DNA of 12,676 bases from JAICLL01 sp035252155 (lineage in GTDB: Bacteria > Planctomycetota > Planctomycetia > Pirellulales > JAICIG01), in contig DATFDL010000601.1 in the NCBI GenBank assembly GCA_035252155.1, positions 1-12,676 of the forward strand. Reading direction: 5' to 3'. The translations under genes and the position numbers were made by a program. The stretch's first letter is position 1. Each line of letters opens with the position of its first letter. Shown piece after piece: positions 7,301 to 12,676 of this stretch. The notes below the pieces were generated by a model. The model searched no databases. It had not been told where the DNA came from and was given only the letters and a program-made list of their open reading frames with translations.

Positions 7301-7828
7301 GGCGACGTGTGGCGACTCTTCGACCGGCGGCGATTCCGACGGGCGAGAAAAAAACCACACGCCCAGAACGACCGCTAATGCAGCAGCGGGCGGCCCGACC
7401 ACCAGGCTCCAATGCAGCCAACTCCACTGTTGCCAGGCCCAACCGCCGGCGGCCGAGGCGCCAGCCGCGGGCGGCGGACCAGTGTCGAGTTGGGCCACCG
7501 GCGCCGGTTGACCGCCAGCGGCAGGCGAAGCGGCGATGCCGCTCGATGATATTCTGCCCGACGACGAACCCGACGCCGACAAACCGATAACCGGAGTCGA
7601 GGCGGCCCCAGTTTTCGCCCCCGTCGGCGTTTCGCCGCGGGGTACTTCGTCGAGCCAGCGCGGCGGCTTGGGGGCGGCCGCTTCAGGGGGCGGCTGCCAG
7701 CCCGGCGGCGACGTCACCTGCACCATGCTGCCGCACTTGGGGCAATTCAGGATCATGCCGATCGCCGCCCGATCGCGCACTTTCAGCCGCGCGTTGCAAG
7801 TCGGACAATGGATCGCGAAAAGTTCCAC
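4301..7828 (-). CDS. Membrane-anchored mosaic protein: zinc ribbon, DUF1559, duplicated STN/secretin-N-like modules
   Basis: Numbering is from GTG 7828, giving about 1175 residues. A zinc ribbon with CPTC (8-11) and CPKC (29-32) comes first, then a Pro/Ala/Ser-rich linker. One hydrophobic helix (141-160) is followed by an EPEPEVEP-type linker (187-205). Residues about 215-540 resemble the variable region before DUF1559 in other large planctomycete proteins. DUF1559 spans about 543-755, with LLLGLQGYEKSTGGLP, a MLPYYDHLDW segment, IPDGASHT (672-679) and MADGSVRFL (727-735). An acidic linker (766-823) leads to two repeats of an STN/secretin-N-like module. The predicted topology is zinc ribbon inside and the rest outside the cytoplasmic membrane. 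DUF1559 function is not established. The type IV pilin-like N-terminus common in DUF1559 proteins is absent. The frame is open up to a TTG at 7963, with ATG at 7933. I prefer GTG 7828 because the extra residues are basic and unlike a domain, and a promoter-like element overlaps 7933. An A7 run (- strand) lies just upstream of 7828. Confidence 0.82.
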   Translation of the reverse strand: MELFAIHCPTCNARLKVRDRAAIGMILNCPKCGSMVQVTSPPGWQPPPEAAAPKPPRWLDEVPRGETPTGAKTGAASTPVIGLSASGSSSGRISSSGIAASPAAGGQPAPVAQLDTGPPPAAGASAAGGWAWQQWSWLHWSLVVGPPAAALAVVLGVWFFSRPSESPPVEESPHVAAAPLQPEIDNEPEPEVEPAPAPAEPAPAPVGVPRRWLPTEAEAVASFLPAELLRQPAAASILGKTASLWQADVARLLGALAIEPAQIDRITWASTDLGQLSSDEWLASGVTILQLARPAAGDAAWLKRGEALDWKLDEAPVRRLAGDAWTQPVAIVDKQTLVTGPEPVLKGLAGRDDHRLTKPGLEPLVAGWDARDQVLCAVDLSALRRAEALPEVSPLVDLWHADRDDWQLVRAMPQALGLSLRFDEQFRTELDLVCDSPSSAEQLQAAADRVLAAMQSTIDEGAEGLTNNLLAGQIDTAGATELKRLLTSSEAALAGRRSGVRDSVVWFKLDWRGDLPRLSTALLANIPQIEASRLAAARQADEEHHRMLLLGLQGYEKSTGGLPAGAAGAQLLPPETRLSWLATMLPYYDHLDWHEELNFSREWNDAANQRVTRRPLELAVNPALGPSATKAGFPVTHYVGVAGLGADAGDLEASDPRAGVFGFRARLRRGQIPDGASHTIALAGVEKQLGPWASGGAATVRGFTRQPYINGPDGFGSGQPDGMVAGMADGSVRFLSKNIDPAVLARLVTINGGEPSADEALAGPLRMPDREGHVPHGGVDDRRDPDSGDEHEPGDDAGADKERPTEHADEGGEMPDNTETDIAARLDDRIPEIEYKRTLSGLIELLSQISTVPITLDIEALSAAGVKPDARVAIKLANATVGEVLSAAIEPYDLRYVIVGRHVVVTDRRRGEEERSTVRYDVGDLATSAPAGLAELEALLTRFVVPTSWQEAGGTGAIEQKDRTLVIEQTEPIQRQVADLLDRLRLARGLPASRGEQRSATLATRFSRANAMLAVPITATFREPTPLKQIAAHLETAAGIKIVFDGAALAEAGLSPTLAATLSATNKPLAATLDELLGPLKLTYRIVDAKTLEFTTLSEARDELEIEFYPVKKLLAADGSDDELMERIRKEVAHATWDDVGGAATMAFDGPSSCLIVSQSQPVQRELEAWLAKQH
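4310..5323 (-). repeat. Internal duplication: two STN + secretin-N-like modules at the protein C-terminus
   Basis: In the numbering from GTG 7828, module one covers residues about 836-987 and module two about 1013-1173. Each starts with an STN-like part, a helix then VPIT(L/A) and a segment of the type LDIEALSAAGV / IVFDGAALAEAGL. It then has an ATVGEVLSAAIEPYDLRY / PLAATLDELLGPLKLTYR helix-strand unit. Each ends with a shared tail: SWQEAGGTGAI...LVIEQTEPIQRQVADLL in the first copy and TWDDVGGAATM...LIVSQSQPVQRELEAWL in the second. This matches the N-domain type found in secretins and TonB-dependent receptors. No secretin pore domain follows. The copies are clearly diverged, so the duplication is old. 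Confidence 0.65.
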
Positions 7829-7931
7829 GGCAGCCGCTTTCGGTCTTTTTTTCGGGGCAAATGCCGCCCCACGATTGTAGCCAATCTTTCGCGGCCCGGC
7901 CCAGGCGCCGCCCCGGAAAGCCGTTACAACC

Positions 7932-7942
7932 ATTAAACCACA
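7932..7942 (-). promoter_or_regulatory. Candidate extended -10 promoter element for the DUF1559 gene
   Basis: Read on the - strand this is TGTGGTTTAAT, in which TGG-TTTAAT fits an extended -10 (TGn plus a 5/6 match to TATAAT). Transcription would start near 7925 and give a leader of roughly 95 bases before GTG 7828. If it is a real promoter, the upstream TTG 7963 and ATG 7933 cannot be the start. No good -35 is visible at the usual distance. Confidence 0.3.
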
Positions 7943-7948
7943 TTTTTG

Positions 7949-7954
7949 TTGACA
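7949..7954 (+). promoter_or_regulatory. Perfect -35 hexamer TTGACA
   Basis: TTGACA on the + strand, about 200 bases before ATG 8152. At 16-18 bp spacing the possible -10 hexamers (TTAAGT, TAAGTA, AAGTAT) match the consensus at only 2-3 of 6 positions. It may be part of a distal promoter for the surface-protein gene or may be chance. Confidence 0.2.
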
Positions 7955-8098
7955 TCGCCGCAAATCGGGTTTAAGTATGAAGCTGATTGGCGGAGGGCAA
8001 GCCGCCGCTGGGGGGTGTACCGATGGGGCGGTCGGTTAGGCCATTCGGGGTCGCCGGGGCGCTTCGCACTCACCATTGCGATGGTTGGTCGGCTCCTG

Positions 8099-8109
8099 TG
8101 TGGTTTAAT
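8099..8109 (+). promoter_or_regulatory. Candidate extended -10 promoter element for the giant surface-protein gene
   Basis: TGTGGTTTAAT, identical to the - strand element at 7932-7942. It contains an extended -10 of the form TGn-TTTAAT (hexamer at 8104-8109). A start point near 8116 would leave a leader of about 36 bases before ATG 8152. No clear -35 hexamer is seen 16-18 bp upstream, as is allowed for extended -10 promoters. Confidence 0.3.
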
Positions 8110-8151
8110 CGTTTTCATCGGTAGCCTCTTAAGCTTCTTCGGGAACTTCGC

Positions 8152-11100
8152 ATGACTCCCTTCTTCCGGCGCGCGTGGCCGCGCGCCTCTGGCCGTCGTG
8201 GTCAAAAACGCGGTAATCGTCGCCCGGTCCGCGGGCGCGGGCCGCAACGCTTTCTTCTGGGGTGGGAGGCGCTAGAATCGCGCGCGATGCTCTCGGCGAA
8301 CTTCGGGTTTTCGGCCATCGACAACAAACAGACGATCTTCGGCATGGGCGACGCCGCGGCGACCGACGCCAGCGGCAACGCTTATTTGATGGCCAGCGAC
8401 GGCATTTACAAGTACGCCCCCGACGGAACGCAACTTTGGTCGACCCCCTTCAGCAATATTGGGTTTGTCATCAGCGCCCGTGAGCAAAACGAAAGCGTCG
8501 CCGTTGACGGCGCGGGCGACGTCTACATCAGCGGCGGGTACCACAGTACCGCCACTTTTGGCACTGGGCCTGGCGCGATTACATTGAACGCCATCGGCGG
8601 CACCGATGATGTCTTCCTGGCAAAGCTCGACAGCAACGGCAACCTGCTGTGGGCCGAGTCGTTCGGCGGACCACAGGACGACGACGGACTAGGACTAGCC
8701 GTCGACCCGGCGGGGAACGCCTATGTTTCGGGCTTTTTCGACAAATCGGCCAATTTCGGCGGCATCACGCTGGTCGGCAACAACTCGCTGTCGACCAGCG
8801 CCTTTGTGGCTAAGGTTTCGCCGAGCGGAAGCGTCGATTGGGCAAAGGGCTACAGCGGATTCAACCTCGGCTTCATCGGCATGGACGCGCGCGGCGTTGC
8901 CGTGGACTCCAGCGGCAATGTGTACACCACGGGCTATTTCACCGGCACGGTCAATTTCGGTCCGACGGCCGCCAACCCCCTTGGCGACTCTCTGATCTCC
9001 AACGCTTTCTTCGGTTCCGAGTACGTCCTTAAGCTCGACAACAACGGCAACACCATTTGGGCGGACGGCTCGTTCGACACCGACGAGGTGACAGGCGGAA
9101 TCAATTTTACGACCATCACCGGCAAGGCCGGCGGCACCGGAATCGCCGTCGATCCCGCCGGCAATGTATACACCACGGGCTTCGTTTCGGGCACTGCCAA
9201 TTTCGATCCTCTCGGCGGCGCGGCGGGGCAGGTCGAAACCCCGTTCGGTAACGACGGCTACGTGCTCAAGCTCGATTCGACGGGCCGCTTTGACTGGGTC
9301 GATGACTTCCAAGATACCGCGGCTTTTGGTCTCGGGTTCAATGGCGTAGAGCCCACCGGGATCGCGGTCGACGTCTATGGCAATGTGTATACGACCGGCG
9401 CGTTCGAGGCGACCGCGAACTTCAACCCGCAAGGCGTGACGAGCACGTCGAGCGCGGGCGGCTTTAATGCCTACGTTTCGGCGCTCGATACGCGGGGACA
9501 GTTCCGATGGCTCGGCACCGGCACCGGCCTGGGCGACGATTACGGCTATGGCATCGCCGTGGCGCCCAATCACAATGTTTATGTGGCTGGGACGTTCGTC
9601 AACAGCTTCACGTTGAACCCGGGACCAACGCCGCCGGCGCCGCTGACGGGCAACGGAAGCTTTAATAGCGCCTATCTATGGGGGCTGACCCAGCCGGCCG
9701 TCACCGGCACCGTATGGGACGACAGCGCCGACAAAAACGGCATACGCGACCCGGGCGAGCCAGGCGTCGCCGGCGCCGTGGTGAATATTTACGGCTCGGC
9801 CAGCGGCGTGCTCACCACCAATCCCAACGCGCTAGTGGCCACCGCCATTACCGACAGTCAGGGCAACTATAGTTTTTTGCCTCTCAACAACACCCTGAAG
9901 TATGACGTCCAGGTTCGGCCGCCGGCCGGATATCGCTTCACCGCGGAAAACGCCGGCGCGGCGGGCCAAACGCAAAGCGAAGTCGACGGCACGGGCCTGA
10001 GCAGTGTCATTCCGGTTACGACCAATTCGATCGAAGTCGATGCCGGATTGGTCGGCGTTCAGCATCCTTTCGGCTGGGCGCTGGGTGTTCCCACCGTTGG
10101 CACCACGGCGGGCACGTCGATTGCCACCGACGCGTCGGGCAACATCTATGTGGCCGGCACGTTTAAGGGCACGCAAGACTTCGACCCCGGACCGGGAACT
10201 TATCTGATCACGTCGGGCAACTTCGGCAATGCGATCAATGATTTCGTCGCCAAGTATACCGCGACCGGCGCATTGCTCTGGGTTCGCACCACGTCCAGCA
10301 ACACCGACCAGGTTGGCATCGATCCCAACGCCGCGCCCAAGCTGGCGCTCGACCCAATCACGGGCGACGTTGACGTGCTGACGTTGATCACCGGCCGCAC
10401 CGATTTCAATCCGGTCTCGCCCGGAACCAATCTGGTGACTCCGCTCCTCGGCGACACTTCGACGGTCGTGCTCTGGAACCTCGATTCACAAGGCAACGTG
10501 CGCTCGGCCCGCAGCATGGTTGGCGGACAAGCCGACGCCGCCGGCGGACTGGCGATCGACTCGTCGGGCAATATCTACATCGCGGGCGCGTTTTCCAACA
10601 CCGCCGACTTCGATCCAGGCACCGGCATTAAAAACCTCACCAGCAACGGCAAAGACGACATCTTCGTCACCAAGCTCACCGAGAACGGAGCGCTCGTCTG
10701 GGCGCAGAGCTTCGGCGGCGTGGGGAACGATCAGGTCAATTCACTGGCGGTCGACGCGTCGGGGAATGTCGTGATCACCGGCAGCTTCCAGGGCAGCGCC
10801 AAGTTCGGCCCGTACACGCTGTCGGGCGGACCTGCCCCGGCAACCACCGCGTTTGTGGCCAAGCTCCTCGGGTCGGCCCCGCCGCCTGTTCCTCCCGCCA
10901 TTGGGCCCACGGGTGGCTTTCCCTTGTGGGCGGTAGCCCTGCCCGGCGCTGCCAGCAGCGTCGGCAACGGTGTGGCCATCAATCAAGCGACCGGCGAAAT
11001 CTACAGCACAGGAACCGAATACGCCTCGGCAACCCCTGACACGCCCGGCACCGCCTATTTCTGGAAGATCACCGGCAACGGCGGCTTTTATCAACCCGCG

Positions 11101-12676
11101 CTGGTACTTTCGACCGGCGATTCGGCAGGCCGCGGCGTGACGGTCGACGCGGCGGGCAACGTCTGGGCCACCGGCAGCTTTTCCGGTACGACTAATTTCG
11201 ATCTCTACGCCACCAGCGGGACGGTGAATCTCACCGCCAACGGCGCCCACGACGCCTACCTGATGAAGATCGGCTTCAACGGCTTCGGACTGCTGCAGGC
11301 CGATCAGTTCGGCGGCGCCGGCGAAGACACGGCAAACGCCGTCGCGCTCGACTCGTCGGGCAACGTCTACATGACTGGCAGCTCGCACGGCCCGGCCAAT
11401 TTCGATCCCGGCCTGGCCACGCTCGACACCTTCACGGTCGGCTCGCCCGGCGAGCAAGACGATTTTGTGGCCCGGCTCAACGTGCCGCCCGCCCTTCCGC
11501 CCGACGCCACGCCAAGCTTCAATTTGACGAATGCGAGCGTCACGGTGTTGGAAAATTCCGCGCCGTACAGTCAGACGGGCTTCGCTGCCAACATCGTTCC
11601 GGGGGCGATCGGCGCGCTCCCCGGCCCCAAGGGCGAGAACGACCAATCGTTGAACTTCGCAGTCTCCAACACCAATTCATCGTTGTTCGCAGTACAGCCG
11701 GGCATCGACCCAACCACCGGCACACTCACCTTCACGCCGGCGCTCGACCAGAGCGGCATGGCCACGGTCTTCGTCACGCTGGTCGACGACGCCGGCGCCC
11801 GCTTTACGCAGCTCTTCACGATCAATGTCACGTTCGTCAATCTGCCGCCGTCGTTTGTCGTCAATCCCACGCTGCCCAATAGCGGCGACCAGACGGTGAC
11901 CGAAGATAGCGGCGCGCATATTGTGGCGAGCTGGGCCGCCAACATCAGCGCGGGGCCGGGCAATGGCGATGCCATTCCGTCCAACAACACGCTCACGTTC
12001 AACTTCACCGACACCAACCCGGCGCTCTATGCCCCCGGCGGTTTTCCGACCATCGACCCCGCGACAGGTAATCTGAGCTACACGCTGGCCCCCGATCAAA
12101 GCGGCAGCGACTTGCTCACGGTCACGCTTTCCGACAGCGGCGGCACGGCCAACGGCGGCGTCGATACCTCGACGCCGCTCACCTTCCGCATCAACGCGCT
12201 GTTTGTGAACGACGCGCCTTCGTTCACGCCCGGCGCCTTCGGCATCACGACCAACGAAGACGCCGGCGCGGTCTCCATTCCCGGCTGGGCGACTAACATC
12301 AGCCCAGGCGAGGGCGCCAACGAGCAGTCGCAGAAGGCCGGTCTCTATTTCACGCTGCAAAACGACCACCCCGAGCTCTTCTCGGTGCTGCCGGCCATCG
12401 ATCCGGCGACCGGCAACCTGACATTCACGCCCATGCCCGACGCGGCCAGTTTCGATGTGATCGATCACATCACGGTGCTGCTGCACGACACGAGCGGCAC
12501 GGCCAACGGCGGCGTGAACGTTTCGGCGCCGCTCGCGCAACCGCTGGCCATTACGGTGCAATTCGTCAACGACCCGCCGACGTTTCAGATCAATCCCGCC
12601 TTGCCCAACGGCGGCAACCAGTTGGTGCGCTTCGATTCGGCCAACCAGACGGTCGCGAATTTCGCTACGGGCCTCA
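8152..12676 (+). CDS. Giant surface protein: LEPR-XLL-type N-terminus, two SBBP beta-propellers, SdrD-B-like domain, cadherin-like repeats (C-terminus beyond window)
   Basis: The frame is open from ATG 8152 to the last base (1508 complete codons, no stop), so the protein is cut by the window edge. Residues 1-35 are very Arg-rich. WEALESRAMLSA (38-49) matches the LEPR-XLL signature found at the N-terminus of many large planctomycete surface proteins. Seven SBBP-type motifs of the form DxxGNxYxTG follow at residues near 72, 117, 184, 251, 333, 406 and 470. Most are paired with a VxKLDxNGNxxW motif. Residues 514-633 are SdrD-B/Cna-B-like. Seven more motifs, some degenerate, lie near 659, 734, 801, 867, 943, 998 and 1066. 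From 1117 on there are cadherin-like domains. It is probably exported and works in adhesion or as part of the cell envelope; no enzymatic motif is seen and no classical hydrophobic signal peptide is visible. The start is the only one available after an in-frame TAG at 8122. There is no strong ribosome site. Confidence 0.9.
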   Translation, partial: MTPFFRRAWPRASGRRGQKRGNRRPVRGRGPQRFLLGWEALESRAMLSANFGFSAIDNKQTIFGMGDAAATDASGNAYLMASDGIYKYAPDGTQLWSTPFSNIGFVISAREQNESVAVDGAGDVYISGGYHSTATFGTGPGAITLNAIGGTDDVFLAKLDSNGNLLWAESFGGPQDDDGLGLAVDPAGNAYVSGFFDKSANFGGITLVGNNSLSTSAFVAKVSPSGSVDWAKGYSGFNLGFIGMDARGVAVDSSGNVYTTGYFTGTVNFGPTAANPLGDSLISNAFFGSEYVLKLDNNGNTIWADGSFDTDEVTGGINFTTITGKAGGTGIAVDPAGNVYTTGFVSGTANFDPLGGAAGQVETPFGNDGYVLKLDSTGRFDWVDDFQDTAAFGLGFNGVEPTGIAVDVYGNVYTTGAFEATANFNPQGVTSTSSAGGFNAYVSALDTRGQFRWLGTGTGLGDDYGYGIAVAPNHNVYVAGTFVNSFTLNPGPTPPAPLTGNGSFNSAYLWGLTQPAVTGTVWDDSADKNGIRDPGEPGVAGAVVNIYGSASGVLTTNPNALVATAITDSQGNYSFLPLNNTLKYDVQVRPPAGYRFTAENAGAAGQTQSEVDGTGLSSVIPVTTNSIEVDAGLVGVQHPFGWALGVPTVGTTAGTSIATDASGNIYVAGTFKGTQDFDPGPGTYLITSGNFGNAINDFVAKYTATGALLWVRTTSSNTDQVGIDPNAAPKLALDPITGDVDVLTLITGRTDFNPVSPGTNLVTPLLGDTSTVVLWNLDSQGNVRSARSMVGGQADAAGGLAIDSSGNIYIAGAFSNTADFDPGTGIKNLTSNGKDDIFVTKLTENGALVWAQSFGGVGNDQVNSLAVDASGNVVITGSFQGSAKFGPYTLSGGPAPATTAFVAKLLGSAPPPVPPAIGPTGGFPLWAVALPGAASSVGNGVAINQATGEIYSTGTEYASATPDTPGTAYFWKITGNGGFYQPALVLSTGDSAGRGVTVDAAGNVWATGSFSGTTNFDLYATSGTVNLTANGAHDAYLMKIGFNGFGLLQADQFGGAGEDTANAVALDSSGNVYMTGSSHGPANFDPGLATLDTFTVGSPGEQDDFVARLNVPPALPPDATPSFNLTNASVTVLENSAPYSQTGFAANIVPGAIGALPGPKGENDQSLNFAVSNTNSSLFAVQPGIDPTTGTLTFTPALDQSGMATVFVTLVDDAGARFTQLFTINVTFVNLPPSFVVNPTLPNSGDQTVTEDSGAHIVASWAANISAGPGNGDAIPSNNTLTFNFTDTNPALYAPGGFPTIDPATGNLSYTLAPDQSGSDLLTVTLSDSGGTANGGVDTSTPLTFRINALFVNDAPSFTPGAFGITTNEDAGAVSIPGWATNISPGEGANEQSQKAGLYFTLQNDHPELFSVLPAIDPATGNLTFTPMPDAASFDVIDHITVLLHDTSGTANGGVNVSAPLAQPLAITVQFVNDPPTFQINPALPNGGNQLVRFDSANQTVANFATGL
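8341..9690 (+). repeat. First SBBP-type beta-propeller, seven motifs
   Basis: The blade signature (VD-x-x-GNVYTTG followed by a F-x-G-T-x-NF strand) recurs at about 8365, 8500, 8701, 8902, 9148, 9367 and 9559, with spacings of 45, 67, 67, 82, 73 and 64 residues. The first copy is short and lacks the FxGTxNF strand. The seventh has APNHN in place of DxxGN. Seven copies match one complete seven-bladed propeller. Confidence 0.7.
9691..10050 (+). other. SdrD-B / Cna-B-like domain between the propellers
   Basis: Residues 514-633 start with VTGTVWDDSADKNGIRDPGE (518-537), which matches the SdrD-B opening GxVWxDxNxNGxxDxGExG. GVAGAVVNIYG and ITDSQGNYSFLPL then follow, the latter being the usual strand pair with TDxxGxYxF. 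The Asp/Asn-rich loop resembles a calcium-binding loop. Such domains commonly act as rigid spacers in surface proteins. Confidence 0.75.
10057..11499 (+). repeat. Second SBBP-type beta-propeller, seven motifs
   Basis: Blade signatures occur near 10126, 10351, 10552, 10750, 10978, 11143 and 11347, with spacings of 75, 67, 66, 76, 55 and 68 residues. The second (DPITGDVDVLT) and fifth (NQATGEIYSTG) are degenerate. A proline-rich stretch (GSAPPPVPPAIGPTG) separates the fourth and fifth copies. The count of seven equals that of the first group. Confidence 0.65.
11500..12676 (+). repeat. Tandem cadherin-like domains (three, plus start of a fourth)
   Basis: Units begin at about 11500 (ATPSFNL), 11839 (NLPPSF), 12208 (NDAPSF) and 12568 (NDPPTF); the last is cut by the window edge. 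They are about 113, 123 and 120 residues long. Most units share an xEDSGA / NEDAGA opening, WAxNISxG, LxFxxxNxxPxLF, PxIDPxTGNLxFTPxPD and GTANGGV near the end. A 22-base stretch coding GTANGGV is identical at 12140-12161 and 12494-12515. Domains of this kind are common in bacterial adhesins and often bind calcium. Confidence 0.75.

Larger units (their letters stand above)
7829..8151. other. Divergent intergenic region between the DUF1559 gene and the giant surface-protein gene
   Basis: These 323 bases separate two divergently read genes. The region contains two outward-facing promoter-like elements, listed separately, and a perfect TTGACA at 7949-7954. The stretch about 7985-8080 is GC-rich and shows nothing I recognise. 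A stop (TAG 8122-8124) lies in the frame of the downstream gene with no start codon between it and ATG 8152, so the start of that gene is fixed. A small hydrophobic frame ending at 8155 is discussed in the findings. Confidence 0.6.

Noticed and set aside
7946..8155. 69-codon + strand frame starting from TTG at 7946
   Set aside because: Its first part overlaps the promoter-like region and is Arg/Gly-rich with no ribosome site; only the hydrophobic end from ATG 8081 is worth mention.
7933..8247. 104-codon - strand frame across the divergent region
   Set aside because: It overlaps the start of the surface-protein gene, is rich in Arg and Pro, and shows no family resemblance.
8695..12561. Long - strand open frames opposite the surface-protein gene (8695-9573, 10741-11646, 11677-12561)
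   Set aside because: They are Arg/Gly/Ala-rich without any recognisable motif and lie opposite a strongly supported repeat protein; high GC and regular codon use open antisense frames.
8152..12676. CRISPR or short DNA tandem repeat array
   Set aside because: The repetition is at the protein level with irregular 45-82 or 113-123 residue spacing and diverged DNA, not identical direct repeats with spacers.

Overview
The window most likely comes from a planctomycete of the Pirellulales type. Three signs support this: high GC; a large membrane-anchored DUF1559 protein; and a giant cell-surface protein that begins with the planctomycete LEPR-XLL-type signature (LESRAMLS) and carries beta-propeller and cadherin-like repeats. 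Few genes have a clear Shine-Dalgarno sequence, which also fits. No rRNA, tRNA, CRISPR array, transposase or phage gene is visible.

Layout. (1) Positions 1-76 hold a long imperfect palindrome, probably a dispersed REP-like repeat. (2) Positions 192-4283 hold three co-directional + strand genes with short gaps (65 and 88 bp). They encode a two-domain nucleotidyltransferase/PfkB kinase resembling HldE with its domains swapped, an extended SDR NAD-dependent sugar epimerase/dehydratase, and a family 2 glycosyltransferase with a C-terminal coiled coil. Together they read as a small glycan module: phosphorylate and nucleotide-activate a sugar, modify it, and transfer it. The sugar is unknown. The first gap holds a G-rich repeat. 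The second holds two related hairpins in opposite orientation. (3) Positions 4301-7828 on the - strand encode a roughly 1175-residue mosaic protein: zinc ribbon, Pro-rich linker, transmembrane helix, a large region typical of DUF1559 proteins, a DUF1559 domain, an acidic linker, and two copies of an STN/secretin-N-like module. It converges on the glycosyltransferase with a 17 bp gap. (4) Positions 7829-8151 are a divergent intergenic region. The same 11-mer, TGTGGTTTAAT (an extended -10-like element), occurs once on each strand, each copy pointing outward. (5) From 8152 to the window end, one + strand frame stays open for 1508 codons without a stop. It encodes the N-terminal part of a giant surface protein: LEPR-XLL-like start, a first group of seven SBBP-type propeller motifs, an SdrD-B/Cna-B-like domain, a second group of seven motifs, then at least three tandem cadherin-like domains and the start of a fourth.

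The domain assignments rest on motif recognition by eye, without database searches. I see no clear evidence of a wholly new defence or mobile system. The most unusual items are the 7+7 propeller arrangement split by an SdrD-B domain, the zinc ribbon/DUF1559/secretin-N-like fusion, the swapped-order HldE-like enzyme, the inverted hairpin pair with compensatory changes, and the shared divergent promoter-like 11-mer.
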